DNA from: JANLVI01 sp031363915 | GTDB lineage: Bacteria; Vulcanimicrobiota; Vulcanimicrobiia; Vulcanimicrobiales; Vulcanimicrobiaceae | Direction: 5' to 3' | DNA length: 64,000 bases | Assembly (NCBI GenBank): GCA_031363915.1 | Contig: JANLVI010000006.1 | Span: 10,470-74,469 of the forward strand | Part shown: positions 7,363-15,327 of the stretch, piece after piece | How the letters are laid out: the number at the start of each line of letters is the position of its first letter | Numbering within the stretch: the first letter of the stretch is position 1 | Made by a program: the position numbers and the translations under genes | Notes under the pieces: generated by a model | Told to the model about the DNA's origin: nothing | Database searches by the model: none | The model's input: only the letters and a program-made list of their open reading frames with translations

Positions 7363-7690
7363 CTAGGGATAACACGGCACGAGCCGCGCTGTCAAGGCGT
7401 CGGTGAACGCGCTCGACGAGAGTGACGCTTCTCCCGCGGAGACGAGATCCGCGGTTCTGGCGCCCGCGGCGTACGTGGCGCGGACGGCATCCTCGATGAC
7501 GCGGGCGCTTTCCTCGTCGCCCAGGCTGAAGCACAAAAGCAGTGCAGCAGAGAGAATCGCCGCCGTCGGGTTGGCGATTCCGCGACCCGCGATATCGGGC
7601 GCGGTGCCCGCGAGGTCGAAGTGTTTACGTAAGGTGACGAGTGCCTACTCGGGGCGTTGCTGCGGAGATGCGCCGTCGAAGTTTCGGCGT
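7363..7690 (-). pseudogene. leuB: Remnant of 3-isopropylmalate dehydrogenase (leuB), internally deleted
   Basis: On the minus strand one frame reads a clear LeuB C-terminus: APDIAGRGIANPTAAILSAA, then LGDEESARVIEDAV, then AGARTADLVSAGEA, ending in TAG at 7363-7365. Directly upstream in the same frame is ALVTLRKHFDL, which normally lies near residue 80-100 of the enzyme. About 200 residues are therefore missing at the join near 7605. A TAG interrupts RPE-ALVTL, and the preceding NFDGASPQQ stretch is degenerate. No start, central domain or active-site segment remains. The fragment cannot be functional as an enzyme. The metY promoter lies within its last codons. Confidence 0.8.
7366..7395 (-). 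promoter_or_regulatory. Predicted metY leader promoter
   Basis: On the minus strand: -35 TTGACA (7395-7390), 18-bp spacer, -10 TATCCC (7371-7366). The ATG of the leader peptide (7355) is 10 bp beyond the -10 box, so the 5' untranslated region would be only about 3-5 nt. The element lies inside the 3' end of the leuB remnant. Confidence 0.6.
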
Positions 7691-7792
7691 CGCGTGCCGA
7701 AAAACAGAGGTTTTGCGGGGACTCGGTTGCACGCATCTGCAAGGGACAGATCGTTTACCCGATGCCGTTTGGCTCAATCGATAGGAGACCCA

Positions 7793-8080
7793 ATGTTCGT
7801 GCTTCCGCTCCTGGCGATTGCATTCGCCTTCCCGGCCCCCGCTGCCGAGAGCGCACTCGGCCAAGTCATTATTTCAACGAAAATGAGCACCATCTCGGGG
7901 ATCGTGTCGGTCGTCGGTGAGAAATTGTACCTCGTCGGAAAGAAACGCTTGCTGCTCACCGTCACCGATCCAGCGATGAAAGATGCGCTGACCGCGGCCA
8001 AAGGCAAGCGGCGATCCGTGACCGGAACGCCAAATCTCGTAAGCGGAACGGGTGCGTTTTTGGTTACGGGAGTGCGGTAA
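7793..8080 (+). CDS. Small secreted hypothetical protein
   Basis: A 95-residue protein. The start is set at the ATG at 7793 because AGGAG (7783-7787) precedes it and a signal peptide begins there: a short hydrophobic stretch (FVLPLLAIAFAF) ending near PAPAAES. Upstream open frame is antisense to the leuB remnant and is not counted. The mature part is beta-rich and basic (GIVSVVGEKLYLVGKKRLLLTV) and may be a small beta-barrel. No family recognised. It stands between pseudogene debris and a gene-poor stretch. Confidence 0.65.
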   Translation: MFVLPLLAIAFAFPAPAAESALGQVIISTKMSTISGIVSVVGEKLYLVGKKRLLLTVTDPAMKDALTAAKGKRRSVTGTPNLVSGTGAFLVTGVR

Positions 8081-8470
8081 CGTTGGTTTAGCAGGCGCTC
8101 CGCTTCAACAAATCTGCAACGCGACGGCTTTGCCATTTTCGACGTGCGCGATCTTGCGTTCGAGGGTACCGAGTTCCGGCGGATCGATCCGATCGAGCCG
8201 CGCGTCTGTATGCCGCCCATCGATGTGCCCATCATTCAACGCCGATGGTCGACGTGCAGGCCTTCGACGAGAACGGCGTGGATCGACCGTGTCGCGATAC
8301 CTGCAGTACGGAAAACGTGCGTCAAATCCGGTGTAAGACGAAGCCTGCGTTTCGGACGCGCCCGGTCGCGTCGCGCTACGGCGTTTCCAGCGTGACATCG
8401 TGCATGCGCAAATCCGCGAGCGACTCGCTGTCGTAAAAACGGAACGGGTCGACACGACCGGCGCTCGTGC
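8081..8470. other. Gene-poor stretch, possibly decayed minus-strand gene
   Basis: No intact gene is seen. On the minus strand three frames contain protein-like fragments: VDPFRFYDSESLADLRMHDV just past the msrB stop, then LTPDLTHVFRTAGIATRS, then DRIDPPELGTLERKIAHVEN. Each ends quickly in a stop. They could be a frameshifted remnant, but no family is recognised. No RNA or repeat is visible. Confidence 0.35.
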
Positions 8471-8977
8471 TTAGACGGCTTTGCCTTTGGCGATCCCGCT
8501 TGTGAAGCGAAGTGCGACGCCATTCATGCAGTAGCGTAGGCCCGTTGGCGGCGGACCGTCATCGAAGACATGTCCGAGATGTCCGAGGCAGCGCGAACAG
8601 TGGACTTCGGTTCGCGGCATACCGAGCGCGACGTCGGTTTTCGTTTGAATCGCATGCGCCAAAGGGGCGTAAAAACTCGGCCAGCCGGTCCCCGAATCGT
8701 ACTTGGTCTTCGATGCAAAGAGCGCAAGATCGCAACCCGCGCAGAAATAGGTGCCCGACTTCGTCACGTGGTCGAGGTCGCTTGAAAACGGCCGTTCGGT
8801 ACCCTCGTGGCGGAGGACGTCGTACGCCTCGGGTGAGAGTTTTTTGCGCCACTGTTCGTCGCTCAGGGTGTACCCGGACGCATCGGCCGCTCGGCTCGCC
8901 CCGCGACGGAGCGAGAAGAAGAGCGCGCCCGCTCCGGCGATCAGAGCGAGGGAGCCGCGTCGTGAAATCGTTTTCAT
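8471..8977 (-). CDS. msrB: Peptide-methionine (R)-S-oxide reductase, exported
   Basis: Reduces methionine-R-sulfoxide in proteins. It has 168 residues from the ATG at 8977. The N-terminus MKTISRRGSLALIAGAGALF resembles a twin-arginine signal or signal anchor, so repair probably takes place outside the cytoplasm. Zinc ligands C79, C82, C127 and C130 and the catalytic C150 in RYCMNGVALRF are present, as are the SGTGWPSF and HLGHVFDDGP motifs. The open frame extends further upstream, but that part is antisense to the neighbouring glycosylase remnant and is not counted. It is encoded divergently from that pseudogene. Confidence 0.93.
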   Translation of the reverse strand: MKTISRRGSLALIAGAGALFFSLRRGASRAADASGYTLSDEQWRKKLSPEAYDVLRHEGTERPFSSDLDHVTKSGTYFCAGCDLALFASKTKYDSGTGWPSFYAPLAHAIQTKTDVALGMPRTEVHCSRCLGHLGHVFDDGPPPTGLRYCMNGVALRFTSGIAKGKAV

Positions 8978-9026
8978 GTCACTACGATAACGGAAACGGA
9001 CGGCAAAAAGACGTAAGCGCGCCGAC

Positions 9027-9638
9027 ATGCGATTCGAACTTGCCCTCCGCGGCGGGGGCGGCGAACCGGTTTCGTTCGAGCGGACGATCCATTCCCATGG
9101 CCTCGTGACGTTGCCGCCAAATCGCCAAGCCGCAAATGAACTCGCCTTGCCTCGGCGTCTTAGTGACGGCTCCCTGACGCTTGCGACCCTGCGCGCGGGA
9201 CGAGCCGGATTTGCCGACGTCGAGGTCACCGATCGCCGCCGGTCGGGGACGTTTGCAGAAGCCGTGCAAGGGAAATTGCGTGCGGTGCCGCGGGGCGACC
9301 TGCGCGCGTTTCCAACTCCGCAGGCGATGGCGGATGCACCTGAATCGTTCTATTGCGAGCGCATGAAGGCCGGGTATCGCGGTGCCTATCTGGGCACGAT
9401 CGCGGCGGATGTTGCCGCCGGACGGCTCGACCTCGAGGCCTTTCCGGGCCTGCTCCGGGGTCGGTCCGTATGCGGCCGCCCACATGCTGCTCCTGCTCGG
9501 CCACACACTCCGCTTACTATTATATTCGTCGACGCGGCCGAAATACTATTGCGGCACTTTCGCCCGTACGGCCGTTTCGCCGGTCTTGCTTTTTGGCTTT
9601 TCATCACGCGCGACTCGATCGACGAGACACCAACCTGA
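9027..9638 (+). pseudogene. Frameshifted DNA-3-methyladenine glycosylase / HhH-GPD protein
   Basis: Base-excision repair glycosylase, broken. The first frame reads FERTIHSHGLVTLPPN and, later, FYCERMKAGYRGAYLG, typical of the AlkA/OGG-like group. Near 9445 the homology moves to another frame, which reads GVGPYAAAHMLLLLGH and STRPKYY, the helix-hairpin-helix region. Near 9545 it returns to the first frame with FRPYGRFAGLAFWLFITRD, ending at 9638. Two compensating frameshifts in about 100 bp either inactivate the protein or are assembly errors. Within the shifted segment the catalytic aspartate expected in the DSWxR-like region reads SSTR, which favours real decay. Confidence 0.75.
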
Positions 9639-9679
9639 GTGCGGAGGTCGGTAGCGGCTCGTCGATAAACGGCGCAACG

Positions 9680-10078
9680 ATGAAGCTGCCGTCGTTTTGG
9701 TCGTCGATGCCGTACGTACTCGGACTCGTGTTTTGCGCGACGGGGATCTTGCACTTCGTGCAGACGAGCGCGTTCACGCAGATCGTCCCGCCTGGATTGC
9801 CGAATCCGGTTCTGCTCGTTCAGATCAGCGGGGTTGCGGAATTCTGCGGCGGCGTTGGAATGTTCGTTCCCACGCTTCGCCGGGCGGCGGGCATCGGTTT
9901 GATCTTGCTGCTACTGGCCGTCTTTCCGGCCAACATCTACATGGCGATCGACTCGGCCCACTTTGCAGCGGTGGGTCCGGCATGGGGCTTCTGGCTGCGT
10001 TTGCCGATCCAGTTTGTGTTGATCTGGTTTGTCGTGCGCTCGGCGCTCATGCCGCAGCAACCCCTCCGTTCCCACTAA
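9680..10078 (+). CDS. DoxX-like membrane protein
   Basis: A 132-residue integral membrane protein with four predicted helices (about residues 10-28, 45-65, 70-90 and 105-125). The helix-2 pattern VQISGVAEFCGGVGMF and the AVFPANIYMAID segment fit DoxX-family proteins. Members of that family have varied roles in redox or envelope metabolism; none can be chosen here. The last 32 bp overlap the end of the convergent gene at 10047. The upstream neighbour is a pseudogene and no clear promoter was found. Confidence 0.8.
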   Translation: MKLPSFWSSMPYVLGLVFCATGILHFVQTSAFTQIVPPGLPNPVLLVQISGVAEFCGGVGMFVPTLRRAAGIGLILLLLAVFPANIYMAIDSAHFAAVGPAWGFWLRLPIQFVLIWFVVRSALMPQQPLRSH

Positions 10079-10427
10079 GCGTACGCAGCGCCCGACGTGC
10101 TAGCGCTGCGAGTTCCTCGTCGCGTTCTTCAGCGCACGCAGCGCGTAAGAGCGGTTCGCACCACGCCTCGCCGATTGCGTCGAGTGTCTCGATGAGCGCG
10201 CGACGTGCGTCACGGTCGAGTGCGTGCGCGTCCGCATCGACGAGTAGCGGCCACGACGCTGCGCTACCTACCTCGATCTGCGGACTCGTCTGCGCGGATG
10301 TGAGAAGCGATGCGCCGACGACGACGGGCGGCAACGTCGGTTCGATCCGTGCGCGCGGAACGAAAAGCGCGATCGCCAACAGCGCCGCGCCGAGCATCAC
10401 GAGCAGCTGCGGTACGGTAAGGCTCAT
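10047..10427 (-). CDS. Hypothetical protein with N-terminal membrane helix
   Basis: A 126-residue protein: one N-terminal hydrophobic helix (about residues 7-24), a linker, then a helical acidic segment rich in Ala, Glu and Arg (residues ~65-120). Its ATG directly follows the stop of the long gene at 10428-13331, whose last codons contain a GAGGAGG ribosome binding site, so the two are translationally coupled. No family recognised. The C-terminal helices may contact the helical C-terminus of the upstream partner; that is inference. Confidence 0.65.
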   Translation of the reverse strand: MSLTVPQLLVMLGAALLAIALFVPRARIEPTLPPVVVGASLLTSAQTSPQIEVGSAASWPLLVDADAHALDRDARRALIETLDAIGEAWCEPLLRAACAEERDEELAALARRALRTLSGNGGVAAA

Positions 10428-13331
10428 TTAGGCCGCCTCCTCGCGCACGATTGCGAGTGCCTCGACGATCGCATCGAGTGCGCGATCCAAGTCCGGGACG
10501 CGCGGCAGCGCGGCGATTTCCTCCGCGAGCTGGAGCGTCTCGATCAACGTTTCTCGATACGCGCGTAACGCGAGGGTGAGTCGCGGATCGGCGGGGGTCT
10601 CGGTACCGATTAGCCGGGCGAGTACGACGAACGCCGCCGTTGCGCCGAGCGGCGCTCTGGTAAGTGCATCGACGTGCCCGCGCAGGACCGTACGATCGAC
10701 GGTCGTGCTTGCGTCGCTCGCATTGCACTCGCACAGCTCCGGTACGGCATCGAGCGCGGCGATGGCAACGGCGGTTAGCGCCGAGCGTGACGAGAGGTCT
10801 TCGAGATCGGTTGGTTCGACGGCGAAGCCGGGGATACGCAGCTTGATCAGCAACCGATCGAGCACGGCCTTGCGCGCCGTGCGTTCGTGCGAGAACGTGT
10901 CGAGGACGGCGAGCGACGCGCCTGGAATTTGGTCGGCGACGAGCACACGCAGCGCGAGCACGTGTCGAATAACTCCGGGGACGGCGGCAGCGCGCAGATA
11001 GCGCACCATCGTCGCGCGTTCGGTAGGCCCATAGCTGGTTGCAATGACGAGCGTCGGCGCCGCAGACGGCGCCGACTCCAGTGATGCGAAGGTCGAGGGT
11101 TCGAGGGCGCCTGGGGATGCGTCGGCGCGCACCGGCACGGGGTCGATTGCAAGACCGACCGCAATGCCGTCAAGTGCGAATCCCAGATCGTCCGGTGCGA
11201 CCGGGATCGCGGCATTGCCATGGACGATAACCGGTGCGGCCTCGAGCACGCGCTCGTCGTTATCGAGCGCGAGACGCAAGGCTCCAAGAAACGGCGTGCC
11301 GTCGCCCAGGCTCGTATCGAGCTGCATCGCAAAGGCAACATCGAGCCGATCGACGGTGACGTTTCGGAGGGTTATTTCGCGGTCGAGCGCGCCCCGTGAA
11401 CCGGGACCTTCGATCACGCGACGGCCGTTGATCGATGTCGAACCGGAAATGTACCGCGCACCCGTGCGTGCGTCGATTCCCAAGGTGATCCGGTCGACGG
11501 GTACGCTACCGCGCAACGTGATCGTCGCCGCATAGGCGATCGTCTCGCCCGCGATCGCCTCGGTCGTCGCGGTTTGCAGATGTGCCGTGTCGATGCGCAC
11601 GCACGCCGTCCGGTCGAGCACATGGGGATCGAGTCGGCGTACGAGACCGCCGCGTGCGCGAACGATTCCGCCGATGGCCGCGCCGTCGCGCAATACCGGC
11701 GTTCGGCGATCGTCGACGTGAACGGCTGCGGTTTTACGATCCCCCGCAGCGATTCGATCGAAGCGGATCGTCGAGGGCGTGATGGTGACGGAGTCGCATG
11801 CGAGAATCGTTAGTTCGACGTCGTGGGCATCATCGGATCCGCTATTGTGGAGTGTGACGCAAGAGACTCCCTCCGCGTTCGGTGCAAGCCACGAATCGGC
11901 GTCGATCGCTGCGTATCCGTGCATCGCAAAGGCGATCGATTCCAGTGTGAGGGTGGGCGCGTTGTCGGCGTGAATCGCGGCGCCGATCGGCACGCGTGAT
12001 CCCTCGCCTAGTGCCGGTTCGTTCACGTCGATCTCAAACGACTGCGAATCGCCCGCTTCGAGATCACCGACGAACCGTTCGACGGATCCGACGCCGCCCG
12101 CTAATGTCGCATGCCCGCTCACGATCAGACGAACGTTTCGCGCCGCCGCGGTCCCGTCGTTGACGATGGTTGTGAGAATCCGCAGGGTGCCCGTCGCCGG
12201 ATCGCGAGCGAGTGCGAGGCGCGAACGGTCGCGCGTGAAACGCGGCTGCGAGGAAATCGTCGTCACGTACTCTGCACGCGCAATCACCTCCGCGCCGACG
12301 ATCACGTCGACGTCGACTCGCGCATCCGTTTGATCGGCACAGCCCGCAAGGGAATCGAGTGGAATGCGGACGTCGAGGTCGCTGCCTCCCCCGAGCGTCC
12401 CGATCGGGATGAGCGCATCGCGCTCGTCTCGCCGCGCCGGTGTCGTGCGTGCGCGTCGCGATGCGTGAACGAGCGGTGCATCGAACACGAGCACGCCCCG
12501 CCGGTCGATGGCTAGGGCCGGGACGACGCGAACGCGCAGTGCTACGTTGCGTATTTCGCGCGATCCGGCGTTTGTTGCACGAAACGTAAGCTGCGCACGC
12601 CGGCCCGAGACGAGCGGTTCGCAGGCGATGCGGCAGTTGGCAAGATCGATCGTTTCGTCGTGCGGACAGGACGCCGGTGCGAGCACGATCGGATCGGTCG
12701 CGCTGCACGCGACGCGGACGCCCGCAAGGACGACCGCAGCGCCGTCCATTCGGTCGCTCGGCTCGATGTGGCACGTTACGGTCGAGGACTCCCCGACCGC
12801 CAGCCGATCGATGGTTACCGCTCCGGGCTCGATCGTCGTTCCGAGTGGGGCTGGAATCACGACGAGAACATCGCATGCGCCCGCATCGCCGTCGTTTTGA
12901 AGTACGACGGTCGCACGATACAGGCCGCCGTCGATTGGCTCGATCGCGGCATGCGAACGGTCCAGCCGCGGGCGGCTGATGACCCGCACGATGACGATGT
13001 TCGAACCGACGACGCGCCCTGGTGGTGTCGTAACCTCAGCGACGATTGGGAGGACGGTTCCCGACTCGATCGATGCCGCAAGCCGCGCGCGTAGCCCGAT
13101 CGTCCGCGTTTCTCCCGGAGCTAGCGGCTCGAGCTCGATTGCCACCATGCCCTCGGCGCACGTCAGCAGTTCCGGCAAGATAAAGCGGACAGACATCCCG
13201 CTCGCCAGGGTCCCGCCCCAATTCGGCACGGTTAGGCGCACCTCGAGATCGTCGCCGGGCGCGCGATCGCCCGCGGGCTCGACGGTGAGGGAAAATAGCT
13301 CTTCACGTCTCATGCGTGAGGTAGTGGACAT
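10428..13331 (-). CDS. Long protein of tandem Ig-like (CARDB/DUF11-type) repeats
   Basis: 967 residues from the ATG at 13331 (MSTTSRMRREELFS). About 700 residues are beta-rich repeats with the recurring pattern of conserved-gene DUF11/CARDB domains, for example VRLTVPNWGGTLASGMSVRF, VVLQNDGDAGACDVLVVIP and TIVNDGTAAARNVRLIVSG. The last ~270 residues are helical and Ala/Leu/Glu-rich. Such repeats are normally extracellular adhesion or envelope modules, yet no signal peptide or membrane helix is visible at this start or at the alternative ATG (13313). The start lies 64 bp from the divergent Crp/Fnr gene. It is coupled to the membrane-anchored protein at 10047. Function unknown. Confidence 0.75.
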   Translation of the reverse strand: MSTTSRMRREELFSLTVEPAGDRAPGDDLEVRLTVPNWGGTLASGMSVRFILPELLTCAEGMVAIELEPLAPGETRTIGLRARLAASIESGTVLPIVAEVTTPPGRVVGSNIVIVRVISRPRLDRSHAAIEPIDGGLYRATVVLQNDGDAGACDVLVVIPAPLGTTIEPGAVTIDRLAVGESSTVTCHIEPSDRMDGAAVVLAGVRVACSATDPIVLAPASCPHDETIDLANCRIACEPLVSGRRAQLTFRATNAGSREIRNVALRVRVVPALAIDRRGVLVFDAPLVHASRRARTTPARRDERDALIPIGTLGGGSDLDVRIPLDSLAGCADQTDARVDVDVIVGAEVIARAEYVTTISSQPRFTRDRSRLALARDPATGTLRILTTIVNDGTAAARNVRLIVSGHATLAGGVGSVERFVGDLEAGDSQSFEIDVNEPALGEGSRVPIGAAIHADNAPTLTLESIAFAMHGYAAIDADSWLAPNAEGVSCVTLHNSGSDDAHDVELTILACDSVTITPSTIRFDRIAAGDRKTAAVHVDDRRTPVLRDGAAIGGIVRARGGLVRRLDPHVLDRTACVRIDTAHLQTATTEAIAGETIAYAATITLRGSVPVDRITLGIDARTGARYISGSTSINGRRVIEGPGSRGALDREITLRNVTVDRLDVAFAMQLDTSLGDGTPFLGALRLALDNDERVLEAAPVIVHGNAAIPVAPDDLGFALDGIAVGLAIDPVPVRADASPGALEPSTFASLESAPSAAPTLVIATSYGPTERATMVRYLRAAAVPGVIRHVLALRVLVADQIPGASLAVLDTFSHERTARKAVLDRLLIKLRIPGFAVEPTDLEDLSSRSALTAVAIAALDAVPELCECNASDASTTVDRTVLRGHVDALTRAPLGATAAFVVLARLIGTETPADPRLTLALRAYRETLIETLQLAEEIAALPRVPDLDRALDAIVEALAIVREEAA

Positions 13332-13395
13332 CTTTTGGCAATACGAGTTGCCGTAAAGGGCGCCCGCGCTTGTCTCTCCAATCGCTCGCCTGAAG

Positions 13396-14076
13396 ATGGT
13401 CGATGCAACCACGCTCCGGCGAGTCCCGCTCTTCTCCGATTTCGAGGACACCGAACTCGAGCAAATCGCGGGAACCGTTGCGAACCGTCGCTTCGGCAAG
13501 CACCAGTTTATAGTCCGCGAAGCAGAGCCCGGCGATACGTTCTATATCATCGTCTCCGGGTCGGTCTCGGTGAGCCGGATCGCCCCTGACGGGCGTGAGA
13601 CGATCCTCTCGATTCTCAAAGAGGGCGATTTTTTTGGCGAGATGTCGATGTTCGACTCATCGCTGCGGTCGGCGTCGATTAAGACGCTCACCGACGTCGA
13701 AGTCGGCAAGATCAATCAGGCCGATTTCTTGGGGCTGCTCGATCGTAATCCCAAGATCGGTCGGTTGCTCGTCATCGAGCTCTCCGAGCGGCTTCGTGCT
13801 GCAAACGCGCTGATTGCCGCGACGACCTCACAAGATATTCGCGCACGCCTGGCGTCTCTGTTGCTCAACTTAGCCGAAAATTTCGGAGAGACGGCGACCA
13901 ACGGCATCCGCATCAGTCTGCGCCTGACCAACCAAGAGATGGCGAATATGATCGGCACGACGCGCGAGACGGTCAATCGAACGCTCAACCGCTTCTGGGA
14001 TGACCAGCTCGTCGATATGCGAACCTCGCACGTCGTCGTCGTCAATCAAGAAAAGTTGCGAGCACTTATCCTGTAG
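13396..14076 (+). CDS. Crp/Fnr-family transcriptional regulator
   Basis: 226 residues. The N-terminal cyclic-nucleotide-binding-like beta barrel (residues ~10-125) includes GDTFYIIVSGSVSVSR and GDFFGEMSMFD. A dimerisation helix follows, then a C-terminal winged helix-turn-helix with the recognition segment LTNQEMANMIGTTRETVNR. No cysteine cluster of the Fnr type is present. The ligand is unknown: the GEMSMFDSSLRSAS phosphate-cassette region lacks the canonical RAA-type Arg-Ser arrangement of a cAMP site. It is divergent from the Ig-repeat gene and 20 bp upstream of the diguanylate cyclase gene. Confidence 0.92.
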   Translation: MVDATTLRRVPLFSDFEDTELEQIAGTVANRRFGKHQFIVREAEPGDTFYIIVSGSVSVSRIAPDGRETILSILKEGDFFGEMSMFDSSLRSASIKTLTDVEVGKINQADFLGLLDRNPKIGRLLVIELSERLRAANALIAATTSQDIRARLASLLLNLAENFGETATNGIRISLRLTNQEMANMIGTTRETVNRTLNRFWDDQLVDMRTSHVVVVNQEKLRALIL

Positions 14077-14096
14077 AGATGTAAGCGGAGAAAAGC

Positions 14097-15278
14097 GTGC
14101 GGGTGAACGCGGCGGCCATCCTCGAATTCGCGATCGTATTCGGTGCCCTCGCGTTCGGCGTTACGTGCGCGATCTTCGCGCTACGCACGCGCGCGCAAGC
14201 GCTCGGCGACCGGCTTGCGTTGCGCCTGGCTCTCGCCCGCGAAAGTACCCTGCTCGAGTCCGCCCGGCGCCTCGCCGATGCCTCGCGGCTCTCGGTCGAT
14301 GCCGTGCGCGGAGCGCTCGATAGCGCGATCGGTGCGAGCGCACCCGTGGTCGATTTTCTCCTGATTTTCGAAGAGGAAGACGGCGAAATGCGGTGCGTCT
14401 ACGCCAGTGGTGCACGGGCGGTCTACTTTGCACGAGCGTCGCTGCCGCTCGAGGATTGGCGATTCGCGAATGCGCTAACGCACGACCACCACCACATCGT
14501 GACCGATCCGCCGGCAGGCGCGGCACTGCACCCGGCCGACCGCTCTTTCGGTCTCTTTCCGCTCGCGATGGACGCGGGGCGGCGCGTCGTTCTTTACGCC
14601 GCCTCGGCGGGGGCATCGATTGCCGTCTCGGCGGACACGATCGCCGCAATCGTCGAGCAAGCGCGGCCGGCGTATCGTCTCGCGCTCGAACGCGAAGACG
14701 ACAAACGACGGGCCGAATTCGACGGCCTCACCGGACTTCTGACGCCGCGCGCGTTTCGTACTCGGCTCGCCGATCTTATCGACCGTTCGCGCAGCGATCC
14801 ACGCGCGCGCATCGCGCTGCTCTTCGTCGATACGGATCATTTTAAGAAGTGGAACGACACGTTCGGGCACGAATCCGGCGATTTGATCTTACGCCAACTT
14901 GCGGGGTTGCTCGCGCGCAGCGTGGGCGCTGATGAAGACCTCGTCGCGCGCAACGGGGGTGACGAGTTTTGCGTGGTGCTCACCGGGACGGAAAAGGCGG
15001 AGGCCGTCGAACGCGCCGTCGCGCTCGGATCGGCAATCGCGCAAGCCGAGCGAGCGGAATTGCAGCCGTCGGGTATCGCCGGTATGGTCCGGATCACCGC
15101 GTCCATCGGCGTTGCAGCACTGCCGACGGATGCCGTTACGGCCGCCCAATTGCTCGAACGCGCTGACGCCGCAATGTATCACGCGAAACGGAACGGCCGG
15201 GACGGCGTTTCTTACTACGACACGGGTAACGAACTCCGCCGGGTTGGTTTGGAAAACACTATCCAGAATCCGGGTTGA
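14097..15278 (+). CDS. Membrane-anchored diguanylate cyclase (GGDEF)
   Basis: Makes c-di-GMP from GTP. It has 393 residues and a GTG start preceded by GCGGAG (14085-14090). One N-terminal membrane helix (about residues 6-26) is followed by a short coiled segment, a GAF-like sensor region (residues ~50-190) and a C-terminal GGDEF domain with the intact active-site motif RNGGDEF. The inhibitory I-site RxxD expected a few residues upstream is ADED, so product inhibition is probably lost. It follows the Crp/Fnr gene by 20 bp and precedes a SpoIIE sensor protein, so the three may be a signalling operon. Confidence 0.9.
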   Translation: MRVNAAAILEFAIVFGALAFGVTCAIFALRTRAQALGDRLALRLALARESTLLESARRLADASRLSVDAVRGALDSAIGASAPVVDFLLIFEEEDGEMRCVYASGARAVYFARASLPLEDWRFANALTHDHHHIVTDPPAGAALHPADRSFGLFPLAMDAGRRVVLYAASAGASIAVSADTIAAIVEQARPAYRLALEREDDKRRAEFDGLTGLLTPRAFRTRLADLIDRSRSDPRARIALLFVDTDHFKKWNDTFGHESGDLILRQLAGLLARSVGADEDLVARNGGDEFCVVLTGTEKAEAVERAVALGSAIAQAERAELQPSGIAGMVRITASIGVAALPTDAVTAAQLLERADAAMYHAKRNGRDGVSYYDTGNELRRVGLENTIQNPG

Positions 15279-15327
15279 CATGGTGATTTTCGGGTAATGG
15301 ACACCGGTCGATCCCCGGAGGTTTGAT

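Noticed and set aside
8471..9229. Longer msrB starting at 9229
   Set aside because: The extension is antisense to the glycosylase remnant and has shadow-like composition; a plausible signal peptide begins at 8977.
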